A DNA stretch of 64,000 nt, from the NCBI RefSeq assembly GCF_900176535.1, contig NZ_FWXT01000001.1, positions 2,356,001 through 2,420,000 on the forward strand. Direction: 5' to 3'. Below are positions 45,301 through 53,055 of this stretch, piece after piece. The notes below the pieces were generated by a model. That model worked only from the letters and a program-made list of their open reading frames with translations, searched no databases and was not told the DNA's origin. A program made the position numbers and the translations under genes. Source of the DNA: Pedobacter africanus (GTDB lineage Bacteria; Bacteroidota; Bacteroidia; Sphingobacteriales; Sphingobacteriaceae). Within the stretch, counting starts at the first letter, position 1. Every line of letters begins with the position of its first letter.

Positions 45301-45613
45301 GGCTGTAGTCGTGCAGTATCTTACGGTAAATTTTGTCTGATTTTTCTTTCAGGCTTACCGCATCGAGCGAGGGATTGCCTTTTAAAATGATATCCCGGTA
45401 GCTGTCAAACTTTTCATCGCCACTGGCAAAGCCATGCAATACTTCCAGTATTCTGCTTTTCATCTCTTCGGTAGCCTTGTTCGTAAAGGTTACGGCCAGG
45501 ATTTCCCGGTACTTGTTCTCACCCGACAAGAGTAAGGTAAGGTAATGCGCTGTTAAACTGAATGTTTTACCAGAACCGGCAGATGCCTGTAGTATTTTTA
45601 ATGGCTGGGGCAT
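42395..45613 (-). CDS. addA: AddA-like UvrD-family helicase/exonuclease
   Basis: A 1072-residue superfamily 1 helicase with C-terminal nuclease. The ATP-binding motif is ASAGSGKTFSLTAHYL at residues 10-25; motif II is FDEFQDTSTSQW near 395; motif III/IV segments GDTKQSIYRWR and later VITIHKSKGLAF and ATTRSRDYLY follow. The RecB-type nuclease is at about 930-1070 with LLHDVLANA, DAEGKMHRPDRVL and VIILDYKFT. Together with addB it forms the AddAB recombination complex. The start lies 66 nt from the divergent thioredoxin-like gene. Confidence 0.9.
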   Translation of the reverse strand: MPQPLKILQASAGSGKTFSLTAHYLTLLLSGENKYREILAVTFTNKATEEMKSRILEVLHGFASGDEKFDSYRDIILKGNPSLDAVSLKEKSDKIYRKILHDYSRFSVSTIDGFVQKVIRGFAFELGLDAGYSLEMNYDKVKDDLVGKLDEALDHNKQLLQWIIDLAIERINDNKSWNYKVELYNLIGEIFKERFQVFEEAIDALGSDSIDDLFKHYISITRAAAKNFEEELTSLAIKAQEIFNRFGVEKEHLNRKSVSPLAKIPLIVNGDFSKIEPLFNFIDEPDTWFQKNRSFDAVYQELNPILKAIRAYYLTHLPNYTLAIAFSKNLYYLRLMQEVASLLKVYREENDNLLISDAQKLITGITDEAGDNPSFIWEKVGTRYRNFLFDEFQDTSTSQWNSFRSLLANAIATPSGELIDHLIVGDTKQSIYRWRNGDWNILHRQAKLDIGADRVLEESLEENYRSAEHIITFNNFIYKSIPLLLQNELNQGLEGKPEDLRLWWQGQGFDRIITDIYSTSTQKLAPKTPIGGTIKVRKIGKDDAAEEQRFTETVFRDIALNEVIAEIARLKADQGYAARDIAVLVRSNAEAVTTVKKLMAQGIEVISGEALQISNNIGVRLIIDTMKALIGLDSETTLYKANCIALYNSLQNITPDASHYLNLNHTSFSGLTAVLPASLCENWQSWMQLPLPELVEILIDSYGLGQMEAHLPYLLAFRDLAANASRLGEKGIVSFLTWWDEEGVNKSLPSPESADAIQVITIHKSKGLAFRAVFIPFCNWEIKGKANAVFWVSSADTAFEALRGIPLKYNETLSNSAVAKAYYEELLYNHMDALNMLYVATTRSRDYLYIATMAKKDSTKLSTIGDVLNMTFEHDFDENNVYEIVDEVPARLGQTNLSGQIELDHYPTTSRLAEIYVPDQEQHLKHVLNIQKSGRRGSLLHDVLANAGTGQEIDRYLAGLLLEGTILEKEMEELKTAVQEVLNHPELRAVLNQAPESITEKNIIDAEGKMHRPDRVLLAGDEVIILDYKFTLEQTKEHVAQVQGYKALFTEMGYSKVKGYLFYAVTKQLKSI

Positions 45614-45678
45614 GGACGAAAATAAAAAATAAAGTGCTTACCTTGTACATTCATAAAAACACTAAAAATTTATTCAAA

Positions 45679-46173
45679 ATGAAAAGACTGCTTATCGTTG
45701 CTTTACTGGCAATTACGACTGCCACCTTTGCGCAGGAAAAAAAAGAAGCTGTAAAAATTTACAATCCTGGAGCCAATGCAAGGGCCGACATTGATGCGGC
45801 CGTGGCCAAAGCCAAAAAAGTAGGCAAGCATGTATTTGTGCAGGTTGGAGGCAATTGGTGCGGCTGGTGCATCCTGTTCCATAAACTGGTTGACGCTACG
45901 CCTGAACTGAAAAACTACTTAGATACCAATTACGAAACCGTGCTGGTAAATTACAGCCAGGAGAATAAAAATGAAGCAGTGATGGCCAGTCTCGGCTTTC
46001 CGGGAAGGTTTGGCTTTCCTGTATTCGTCATCCTAGACGGAAACGGCAAGGTAATCCACATTCAGAATTCTGCCTATCTCGAAGAAGGTAAAGGCCATGA
46101 TGTTAAAAAAGTAATGGACTTTTTAAAAGGCTGGACCTTTGCTGCAGTGCAACCTGCAAATAACAAATACTAG
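45679..46173 (+). CDS. Exported thioredoxin-like protein
   Basis: A 164-residue protein. I use ATG 45679, which opens a clean signal peptide (MKRLLIVALLAITTATFAQ); a longer frame from 45562 would overlap addA and bury the signal. The mature protein is a thioredoxin_7-type domain with active site GGNWCGWCILF and cis-proline in GFPVFVILDGNG. It is expected in the periplasm, where it may reduce or form disulfides. The partner is unknown. Confidence 0.88.
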   Translation: MKRLLIVALLAITTATFAQEKKEAVKIYNPGANARADIDAAVAKAKKVGKHVFVQVGGNWCGWCILFHKLVDATPELKNYLDTNYETVLVNYSQENKNEAVMASLGFPGRFGFPVFVILDGNGKVIHIQNSAYLEEGKGHDVKKVMDFLKGWTFAAVQPANNKY

Positions 46174-46182
46174 GAGCATCCG

Positions 46183-46962
46183 TTAATTCTTCTTTTTTTT
46201 CGGGGAAGCAATCCGTTTAGGCCTTGCCGCCATGGCTATGGGCTGACCAAGCAGATCCCTGATGACCACAGATGCACATACCCCACCAAATGCTGCAGGC
46301 AGGTAAGAGATGGTGCCATAGGCCGAACGCTTAAAGTTACTCCCATCTGTCATCACAAGGGAATCTTTAGCCACAGGCTCAATGGAAAATACAGCTTTTA
46401 CCTGCTCATAGTTTCGCAGCTTCTTGATGCGTTTTCTTACATACTGGGCAAAAACGCATTGATAGGTATCTGGCAGCCAGGTTACCCTGAGTTGTGTAGG
46501 ATCCATTTTCCCGCCGGCTCCCATAGAACTCACAATAGGCATGTTCTTTTCCAGGGCGCTCGACAGCAGGATAACCTTAGGGGTAATGCTGTCAATACAA
46601 TCCATAATGTAGTCAAAGCGCAACTCCATCAGTTCCCTGCATTTCTGAGGGGTTAAAAAATCTCTGATCACATGTAGTTTAAGCTTCGGATTGATGGCCA
46701 GCAAACGCTCCTGCATAATATCCGCTTTGCTTTCCCCATGATTGGTTGCCAGGGCGGGCAATTGCCTGTTGCGATTGGTAGGGTCAACCACGTCACCATC
46801 AACAATGGTCATTTCTCCTACACCAGAACGGCAGATAAACTCCGCGGCAAAAGATCCTACACCACCAAGGCCAACTACCAGCACGTGTTTTTGCTGCAAT
46901 AGATTGATCCCCTCATTTCCGACCAGCAATGCAGAGCGCGATAACCAGTTTACATCAGACAT
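46183..46962 (-). CDS. tcdA: tRNA threonylcarbamoyladenosine dehydratase (TcdA)
   Basis: A 259-residue ThiF/E1-like enzyme that dehydrates t6A to its cyclic form at tRNA position 37. The nucleotide-binding loop is VVGLGGVGSFAAEFICRSGVG (about 30-50), then VDGDVVDPTNRNRQ, MDCIDSITPK and SSMGAGGKMDP. The conserved lysine/arginine-rich end is present. It starts 3 nt after the tatD-type gene stop, so the two are cotranscribed. Confidence 0.94.
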   Translation of the reverse strand: MSDVNWLSRSALLVGNEGINLLQQKHVLVVGLGGVGSFAAEFICRSGVGEMTIVDGDVVDPTNRNRQLPALATNHGESKADIMQERLLAINPKLKLHVIRDFLTPQKCRELMELRFDYIMDCIDSITPKVILLSSALEKNMPIVSSMGAGGKMDPTQLRVTWLPDTYQCVFAQYVRKRIKKLRNYEQVKAVFSIEPVAKDSLVMTDGSNFKRSAYGTISYLPAAFGGVCASVVIRDLLGQPIAMAARPKRIASPKKKKN

Positions 46963-46965
46963 ATA

Positions 46966-47622
46966 TTAAATGAGCTTTATTTTTTTCCAGCTGGCAAAAA
47001 TAAGTGCTTTTATCTCTGCTACAGTGGAGTTTTTTAAATTCGCCGCTGCCTGGTAAATTTCCTCAATCCTGCAAGCGGCATCGTCGGTTTCCAGAAAAAA
47101 AACAGCTGTATGTTTCAGCAGGCTTGCAGCACCTGAATCTGCATTCAATATTGCCTTTCCAAAAGAAAGGTAAAAACCCTTGGACAGCAATTGCAGGCCA
47201 AGCTCCTGATGTTTATTAAAGCCATGGATAATGAGGGGCACACTGGGCTGCATTTCCTTCTTAAGGGCCATCAGCTCATCGTAACACCTTACACAATGCA
47301 GGATTACCGGCTTTTGCAATGCTTCGGCAAGAAGGATTTGCTTTTTCAGGATCAGCAACTGGTGCTCCAGCGTTTCGCCTTTTAAACGGTCTAAGCCACA
47401 TTCGCCGATCAGTTTAACGGCGGGTCCTTTTGCAAATTCCGCCAGCCGGTCATAGTCGCGCTCAAAATTTCCGATAGTCGCAAACCAGGGATGCAGGCCT
47501 GCCGAGCATTCTTTACCTTTCTGCAATGCTGGCAAAGCATCCCCTGTTAATGTAAGACTTAAAATACTCCGGATTTCCGGATCTTTACTGTCCTGATGGG
47601 TATGGATATCTAAAAATTGCAA
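46966..47622 (-). CDS. TatD family metal-dependent hydrolase
   Basis: A 218-residue member of the TatD nuclease family, shorter than the usual 255-265. The first metal motif is DIHTHQDS (residues 4-11), then IGECGLDRLKG, HCVRCYDELM, LIIHGFNKHQELG and ETDDAA. The gap between motif 1 and IGECGLD is compressed, which accounts for the short length. Likely 3'-5' DNA exonuclease or metallohydrolase. It is followed 3 nt later by tcdA and preceded by the GH3 gene 9 nt away. Confidence 0.88.
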   Translation of the reverse strand: MQFLDIHTHQDSKDPEIRSILSLTLTGDALPALQKGKECSAGLHPWFATIGNFERDYDRLAEFAKGPAVKLIGECGLDRLKGETLEHQLLILKKQILLAEALQKPVILHCVRCYDELMALKKEMQPSVPLIIHGFNKHQELGLQLLSKGFYLSFGKAILNADSGAASLLKHTAVFFLETDDAACRIEEIYQAAANLKNSTVAEIKALIFASWKKIKLI

Positions 47623-47631
47623 AGCAAAATA

Positions 47632-49338
47632 TTATAGCCCGTCGCCATATTTAAAAAATGTATTTACGGTTACCGGCAGTTTCCCTGTTGCTACAACCTG
47701 GTTTTTAAGGACTAATGCAGCGGCTTTTTGCATAAAGTCTTCCTTCTGATAGGCAACAACAAGGCCTTTACTTTGCTCCAGGCCAGGCAGGGCCGCCAAA
47801 TTATACGGATTGGCAAATAAGGCAAAGATGGCGTTGCTTAACGACATATCTTTGATAAACATCTTCAGGTCGGCACTCAATACCATACCATTCCCAGGCC
47901 TGGTCCGGGTGTCATGAATACCGATGATAATCTGGTCAAAAGCTTTCAGATCGCGCAACACCTTTGCGATGGCGTTGGCATTGGCATTTTTATCCAACGT
48001 ATAAAATATGGCATTTTTATAATATTCACCCAGCTCGCGCTGAAAAGCGGTTACTTCTGGTGTACCTATACTGATGATGACAGTTCGTTTGTCTGCGTTC
48101 AGTTGCCGGATATTATCTTTCCCTCTCAGCACGGTCATAGACGCATTTGCCAGCTGCTGCAGCAGCGCCAGGCTTTCCGGTCTGTTTACTTCGGCAAATA
48201 CATTGTGTTCATTAACGGTATCTTTAACGTTCAAACCCGCCCAGTATTTGGCGGTAAGGATCTTTTTTACACTTGCATCAATCTGTTCCATTGGAATGCG
48301 GTCTTCCCTTACAGCTTTACGCACCAGTTTGATGGCCCGGGCACTGTTTTCCGATAACTCCAGGATGTCATTCCCGGCAATGACGCCCATTACATCTGCT
48401 TCGCCATCCTTAAAATGTTTCACCACCCCATTCATGCCCATGGCATCAGAAATTACAATCCCCTTAAAGCCAAGCTCTTCCTTCAGCAAACCCGTAACAA
48501 TTGGCCTGGATAAGGTTGAAGGCATATTAGGTGTATTGTCTAGCGCCGGAATATTCATGTGTGCAATCATTACCCCGGCGGCGCCCTGGTTAATCAGTTC
48601 TTTAAAAGGATAAATTTCCAGGCTGTCCAGACGGGCCTTGGTAAATTTCAGCTGCGGCAGGTCGTAGTGCGAGTCTACATCGGTATCGCCATGGCCCGGA
48701 AAATGTTTAATACTCACCAGCAGTCCCCCCTCCTGCATCCCTTTCATATAGGCTGCAGCCTTGGTGGCCACATTGTACTTGTTCTCTCCAAAGGAACGGA
48801 AGTTGATTACCGGATTTTTAGGGTTGTTATTCACATCCACATCCGGTGCCAGGTTCATGTGCATCCCTATCCTTCTGTAATCTTTGGCTACCTCAAGCCC
48901 CATTTTATAGAGCAGGTCTTTATCCTGTACCGCCCCAAGCGCCATCTGGTAAGGATAGGAAATGGTACTGTCCAAACGCATACCTAAGCCCCACTCCCCA
49001 TCAGAAGTAATCAGCAAAGGAACACGGGCCAGTGCCTGATACTTATTGGTCAGAATGGCCTGTCTGCCCGGACCTCCCTGGAAAAACACCAGGCCGCCTA
49101 CGCGTTCTTTTTTTATCACCATCCCTATAGAATCTTCATAAGCCTTTCCAAAATTGGTATGTGCCCTCACAAAAAACATTTGTGCAATTTTTTGTCGCCT
49201 GTTTAACTTTTTAAAAACAGAGTCTACCCACTCATTAGGTTCCTGAAGTGTTTGCAGGTAGCTTTTTGTCTGAGCTATGGAAGTGCTTATACTAACTATT
49301 AGAAAAAAAGAGGCTATAAAAAAGTGTCTGAAATTCAT
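47632..49338 (-). CDS. Glycoside hydrolase family 3 protein, NagZ-like
   Basis: A 568-residue exported enzyme (signal ends at SIAQ, near residue 23). The GH3 N-terminal barrel holds the NagZ-type KHFPGHGDTDVDSHYDLP loop with the His-Asp pair (about 205-225) and the nucleophile aspartate in VISDAMGMNGV (about 300). The C-terminal domain (about 395-560) is present. NagZ-like members cleave N-acetylglucosaminyl bonds in peptidoglycan fragments; Bacteroidota forms are often fused to a beta-lactamase-type domain, which is absent here. Likely periplasmic. Confidence 0.9.
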   Translation of the reverse strand: MNFRHFFIASFFLIVSISTSIAQTKSYLQTLQEPNEWVDSVFKKLNRRQKIAQMFFVRAHTNFGKAYEDSIGMVIKKERVGGLVFFQGGPGRQAILTNKYQALARVPLLITSDGEWGLGMRLDSTISYPYQMALGAVQDKDLLYKMGLEVAKDYRRIGMHMNLAPDVDVNNNPKNPVINFRSFGENKYNVATKAAAYMKGMQEGGLLVSIKHFPGHGDTDVDSHYDLPQLKFTKARLDSLEIYPFKELINQGAAGVMIAHMNIPALDNTPNMPSTLSRPIVTGLLKEELGFKGIVISDAMGMNGVVKHFKDGEADVMGVIAGNDILELSENSARAIKLVRKAVREDRIPMEQIDASVKKILTAKYWAGLNVKDTVNEHNVFAEVNRPESLALLQQLANASMTVLRGKDNIRQLNADKRTVIISIGTPEVTAFQRELGEYYKNAIFYTLDKNANANAIAKVLRDLKAFDQIIIGIHDTRTRPGNGMVLSADLKMFIKDMSLSNAIFALFANPYNLAALPGLEQSKGLVVAYQKEDFMQKAAALVLKNQVVATGKLPVTVNTFFKYGDGL

Positions 49339-49640
49339 TTGTATGATGCTGGTTAAACCTCAAAGTTAAGGATTTTTCCATTTTTGTGACCTTATAAAAA
49401 ACTGAGGTATGCATAAATATGGCACTTAGGTTAGCGACGAGCGGAGCCCCAGTAATTGTATCAAATTTGATACAATTCTTGTAAAATGGTAGCCCCGCTA
49501 AAAATTCACCCCCTTTTGTTTTAAAACACCTAATTAACTGGTTGTAAAATAGTTTTTCACCTGATTTCTTAAAATCTGAACCTTATTCTAAAAAGCTGGC
49601 ACATTTCTTTCACATACCAGTTTATTAAAACATACACAAC
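49339..49640. other. 300-bp intergenic region with a 24-nt palindrome
   Basis: Region between the GH3 gene (minus) and the outer-membrane barrel gene (plus). Its main content is the palindrome at 49454-49477. The remainder is AT-rich and shows no ORF of note. A shorter inverted match, AGCGG (49439-49443) and CCGCT (49495-49499), flanks the palindrome. Confidence 0.6.
49454..49477. repeat. Perfect 24-nt palindrome, operator-like
   Basis: The half-site AATTGTATCAAA is followed directly by its exact inverse complement. It lies 164 nt upstream of the porin-like gene at 49641. As DNA it fits a dimeric repressor site; as RNA it would be a hairpin with almost no loop, so it is more likely read as DNA. 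Confidence 0.6.
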
Positions 49641-50255
49641 ATGAAAAAATTAGTTATCCTGGCCATAGGCCTATTTGCAGCAACAGCTGCCAGCGCACAA
49701 AGCCCGATCAGATTGGGTGTTAAAGCGGGTTTGAACTTGCCAAACATCATTAAAGATGACGGGAACAATGATTTTAAAACAAAACTGAACCCGGGATTTA
49801 ATGCTGGTGTTACCTTAGATATCAACCTGATCAAAGGGTTAGCCTTTACTCCGGAGTTATTGTATTCTACCAAAGGCTATAAAGCAGAAACCCTGTTTGG
49901 CGACTTTACGCAAACTACCAGCTTTATTGATATTCCTATCCTGGCCAGCATCAACCTGGGAGGAAGCGGGTTAAACCTGGTAGCAGGTCCTCAGGTTTCC
50001 TTTTTGCTGTCTACCAAAAATAAATTCGAAAATGGATTTGGAACAGCCGAACAGGAAATTATCGAAGATAAATCTGACCGTTTCAAAAAGAGCCTTGTTG
50101 GTGGTGTAATCGGTTTCAGATATGATGTAAACGAAAAAGTTGACATTCACGGCCGCTACGCTTTAGACTTTCAGAAAAACAATGAAAATGGGACCCGGGA
50201 AACTCCTGAATATAAAAACCAGGTATTTTCTGTGGGACTTGGTATAAAATTCTAA
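49641..50255 (+). CDS. Outer-membrane beta-barrel protein (PorT-like)
   Basis: A 204-residue protein with a Sec signal (MKKLVILAIGLFAATAASAQ). The mature part shows the alternating strands of an eight-stranded barrel: RLGVKAGLNLPNI, NPGFNAGVTLDINLIKGLAFTPELLYSTKGYK, IDIPILASINLGGSGLNLVAGPQVSFLL and the end YKNQVFSVGLGIKF with terminal Phe. It belongs to the porT/outer membrane protein beta-barrel family common in Bacteroidota. A hairpin terminator (50296-50333) follows. Confidence 0.9.
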   Translation: MKKLVILAIGLFAATAASAQSPIRLGVKAGLNLPNIIKDDGNNDFKTKLNPGFNAGVTLDINLIKGLAFTPELLYSTKGYKAETLFGDFTQTTSFIDIPILASINLGGSGLNLVAGPQVSFLLSTKNKFENGFGTAEQEIIEDKSDRFKKSLVGGVIGFRYDVNEKVDIHGRYALDFQKNNENGTRETPEYKNQVFSVGLGIKF

Positions 50256-50295
50256 AGACCCTATATCCCTTCCATATTCCCTATGGAAAATCAGG

Positions 50296-50333
50296 CCCCG
50301 GATGCTGTATTCAGCACCGGGGTTATTTTTTAT
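50296..50333 (+). terminator. Terminator of the beta-barrel gene
   Basis: CCCCGG-A-TGCTG with CAGCA-CCGGGG around TATT, one bulged A, followed by TTATTTTT. It lies about 40 nt after the stop at 50255. Confidence 0.88.
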
Positions 50334-50396
50334 TAAAACATATCTTTTTAACCGGTGTTATACAAATGATAATCATCTGTTTATAAACTACAAGAT

Positions 50397-50576
50397 ATGA
50401 CTATGAAAAATCAACCCAATCAAAAGAATACGGCGCGCGCGCAGGGAAAGCCAACATCAGACCGAATGCACCATAGTGTAAAGTTAGACAAGAAACAGCA
50501 GGGAATTACTAATGGCGGCGGACAGCAGTCTGATCAGACCTCTAACAGGGACAACCAGCGTAAAAGAGAAAATTAA
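50397..50576 (+). CDS. Small hydrophilic protein of unknown function
   Basis: A 59-codon ORF (ATG 50397 or 50403, TAA at 50574-50576). It reads MTMKNQPNQKNTARAQ, then VKLDKKQQGITNGGGQQSD and ends NRDNQRKREN: rich in Gln, Asn, Lys and Arg, with no hydrophobic core, so likely disordered. It fills a gap between two hairpin terminators (50296-50333 and 50606-50637), which supports an independent small gene. I do not know a family; its character is like small stress-related hydrophilic proteins. Confidence 0.6.
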   Translation: MTMKNQPNQKNTARAQGKPTSDRMHHSVKLDKKQQGITNGGGQQSDQTSNRDNQRKREN

Positions 50577-50605
50577 CTGAGGATAATATATTCCTGTTAC
50601 CAAAA

Positions 50606-50637
50606 GGCATCCTAATAGGATGTCTTTTTCTTTTTTT
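50606..50637 (+). terminator. Terminator of the small ORF
   Basis: GGCATCCT (50606-50613) pairs with AGGATGTC (50617-50624), one G-U pair, loop AAT, followed by TTTTTCTTTTTTT. It starts 30 nt after the small ORF stop and lies before glpK. Confidence 0.85.
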
Positions 50638-50710
50638 ACAAAGTATCTTTTACTTTCGGCAACGATTCCGTATACTTACGTTTTGTTACACATTATTGCA
50701 ATTATAAATT

Positions 50711-52201
50711 ATGAGCAAGTTTATTCTATCCTTTGATCAGGGAACCACAAGTTCAAGGGCGATTGTATTCAATAAAGAAGGCGGGATTGTATCCATCGCC
50801 CAGAAAGAATTTGAACAGATCTATCATCAGCCAGGATGGGTAGAACACAATGCCAGCGAAATATGGTCGACCCAGATTGCAGTAGCAACTGAAGCCATTG
50901 TTAAAGCGGGGCTTACACCGACCGAAATTGCTGCAATTGGCATTACCAACCAACGTGAAACCACGGTACTCTGGGATAAAAAAACAGGCGAACCTCTTTG
51001 CAATGCGATAGTGTGGCAGGACAGAAGAACATCGGCCTATTGCGATGAACTCAAGGCAAAAGGCCTGGCAAAAAAAATACAGGATAAGACAGGCTTAATA
51101 TTAGATGCCTATTTTTCAGCCACCAAGATCAAATGGATTCTTGACCATATTGAAGGCGCCAGGGCAAAAGCAGAAGCCGGGGATATTGCTTTCGGAACTA
51201 TCGACTCCTGGCTGATATGGCGCTTAACAGATGGCAGGGTGCACGTTACCGATGTGAGCAATGCATCCCGAACCATGATCTATAATATCCATACCCTGGA
51301 TTGGGACCAGGAACTACTTGATTTGTTTAATATTCCTAAAAACATCCTGCCTGAGGTAAAATCATCCAGCGAAGTTTATGGTGAGACTACGGGGAATGTG
51401 CTTGCTGCCAAAATCCCGATTGCCGGTATTGCAGGCGACCAGCAGGCCGCCCTGTTCGGACAAATGTGTACAGAAACCGGCATGGTCAAAAACACCTATG
51501 GTACCGGTTGTTTCATGCTGATGAATGTGGGTGATAAACCTATCGCTTCAAAAAATAACCTGGTAACTACCATTGCCTGGAAAATAAACGGAAAAGTACA
51601 ATACGCCTTGGAAGGCAGTATATTTATCGGTGGGGCTGTAGTACAATGGCTAAGGGACGGACTAGGCATCATCAGTTCTTCTGCCGAAGTAGAAACACTG
51701 GCCCTAAAAGTAAATGATACTGGTGGTGTCTATCTGGTACCTGCATTTGCCGGCCTTGGTGCCCCACACTGGAACCAGGATGCCCGAGGAACCATTACAG
51801 GAATAACCAGGGGAACTACTGCTGCACACCTGGCCAGGGCTGCCATTGAGAGCATTGCTTTCCAGACTATGGAAGTGCTGAAAGCCATGGAAGCCGACTC
51901 CGGCCATCGCATCAAAGAGCTGCGCGTAGACGGCGGGGCTACTGCAAATGATATATTGATGCAGTTCCAGGCCGACCTGCTGGATACTACAGTAATCCGT
52001 CCTAAGGTAACTGAAGTAACAGCATTGGGTGCAGCCTACCTGGCGGGACTGGCCGTAGGTTACTGGAATAGTATGGACGACATCAGCGGACAATGGAAAA
52101 TTGACAAGAATTTTAAGGCGGGCAATACCGACAATATTGCCGAACGTATCAAGGGCTGGAACAGGGCCGTAAAGGCTGCGAAAGCCAATGCCGAAAACTA
52201 G
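50711..52201 (+). CDS. glpK: Glycerol kinase (GlpK)
   Basis: Phosphorylates glycerol to sn-glycerol 3-phosphate. The 496-residue FGGY-family kinase has SFDQGTTSSRAIVF at the start, TNQRETTVLWD, WQDRRT, the GTGCFMLMNVG loop, FAGLGAPHWNQDARG and the adenine-binding LRVDGGATANDILMQFQAD. glpF follows after 32 nt, forming a glycerol uptake unit that ends at the strong hairpin at 52965-53009. glpD is not in the window. Confidence 0.97.
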   Translation: MSKFILSFDQGTTSSRAIVFNKEGGIVSIAQKEFEQIYHQPGWVEHNASEIWSTQIAVATEAIVKAGLTPTEIAAIGITNQRETTVLWDKKTGEPLCNAIVWQDRRTSAYCDELKAKGLAKKIQDKTGLILDAYFSATKIKWILDHIEGARAKAEAGDIAFGTIDSWLIWRLTDGRVHVTDVSNASRTMIYNIHTLDWDQELLDLFNIPKNILPEVKSSSEVYGETTGNVLAAKIPIAGIAGDQQAALFGQMCTETGMVKNTYGTGCFMLMNVGDKPIASKNNLVTTIAWKINGKVQYALEGSIFIGGAVVQWLRDGLGIISSSAEVETLALKVNDTGGVYLVPAFAGLGAPHWNQDARGTITGITRGTTAAHLARAAIESIAFQTMEVLKAMEADSGHRIKELRVDGGATANDILMQFQADLLDTTVIRPKVTEVTALGAAYLAGLAVGYWNSMDDISGQWKIDKNFKAGNTDNIAERIKGWNRAVKAAKANAEN

Positions 52202-52233
52202 TATATTTATAAACCAAATTTAAACTTAACAAC

Positions 52234-52965
52234 ATGTCTCCTTTTACAGCCGAAGTTCTCGGCACAATGTTTATGATCTTACTGGGCAACGGTGTTGTTG
52301 CCAATGTGGTTTTGAAAGGAACCAAAGGAAATAATGGCGGCTGGATGGTTATTACTACAGCCTGGGCCCTGGCGGTATTTGTAGGCGTGGTTATTGCCGG
52401 GCCCTACAGCGGGGCACACCTTAACCCGGCCGTAACCATCGGCCTGGCCATCTCGGGCAAATTCGCATGGGCCAGTGCCCCAGAATATATTGCTGCGCAA
52501 TTTATCGGAGCTATGCTGGGGTCGTTCCTGGTTTGGCTGCTGTTTAAGGACTTTTATGCCGGTACGGATGATAAAGGCGCCAAACAGGCTACTTTTTGTA
52601 CTGCTCCGGCTATCCCGAACACCGTATCCAACCTCATCAGCGAGATCCTTGGTACCTTTGTGCTACTCTTTGTTATATTTCACTTTACCAATGCAGAAAT
52701 GGGTGCAGATAAAAGCCCCATCGGACTGGGCTCCATCGGTGCACTGCCTGTAACTTTCCTGGTATGGGTAATCGGCTTGTCACTAGGTGGTACAACGGGC
52801 TATGCCATCAACCCTGCCCGCGACTTAGGTCCAAGGATCATGCATGCCATACTACCCGTTGCCGGAAAAGGGGGCAACAATTGGGGCTATGCCTGGATAC
52901 CGGTAATAGGCCCTGTAATAGGCTCTGCCCTTGCAGCAATGCTGTATTTGTACGTTAAAGTTTAA
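52234..52965 (+). CDS. glpF: Glycerol uptake facilitator (GlpF), MIP family
   Basis: A 243-residue inner-membrane channel of the major intrinsic protein family. Both NPA motifs are intact: HLNPAVTIG (about residue 65) and GYAINPARDLGPR (about residue 190). The six membrane helices and an arginine in the second motif fit a glycerol-selective aquaglyceroporin. It follows glpK by 32 nt; the kinase traps the glycerol that enters. Confidence 0.95.
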   Translation: MSPFTAEVLGTMFMILLGNGVVANVVLKGTKGNNGGWMVITTAWALAVFVGVVIAGPYSGAHLNPAVTIGLAISGKFAWASAPEYIAAQFIGAMLGSFLVWLLFKDFYAGTDDKGAKQATFCTAPAIPNTVSNLISEILGTFVLLFVIFHFTNAEMGADKSPIGLGSIGALPVTFLVWVIGLSLGGTTGYAINPARDLGPRIMHAILPVAGKGGNNWGYAWIPVIGPVIGSALAAMLYLYVKV

Positions 52966-53009
52966 AAAACAACCGTTCTGCTCAGCGGCTGAGCAGAACG
53001 GTTGTTTTT
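52965..53009. terminator. Strong bidirectional terminator after glpF
   Basis: A perfect 21-bp hairpin with a 3-nt loop: arm 52965-52985 (A-run, then CAACCGTTCTGCTCAG) and arm 52989-53009. A- and T-tracts at the ends allow use from both strands, so it also ends the lytTR gene transcript. Confidence 0.93.
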
Positions 53010-53055
53010 CTTCCCCTAAATAAGCAAAATGTATTTTCCGCTCTAAAACAAAAAA

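Noticed and set aside
39537..45613. addAB as part of an anti-phage defence island
   Set aside because: Neighbours are housekeeping genes and the pair is the general recombination nuclease of the phylum; no defence genes are nearby.
45562..45678. N-terminal extension of the thioredoxin-like gene
   Set aside because: It overlaps addA and would hide the clear signal peptide that starts at 45679.
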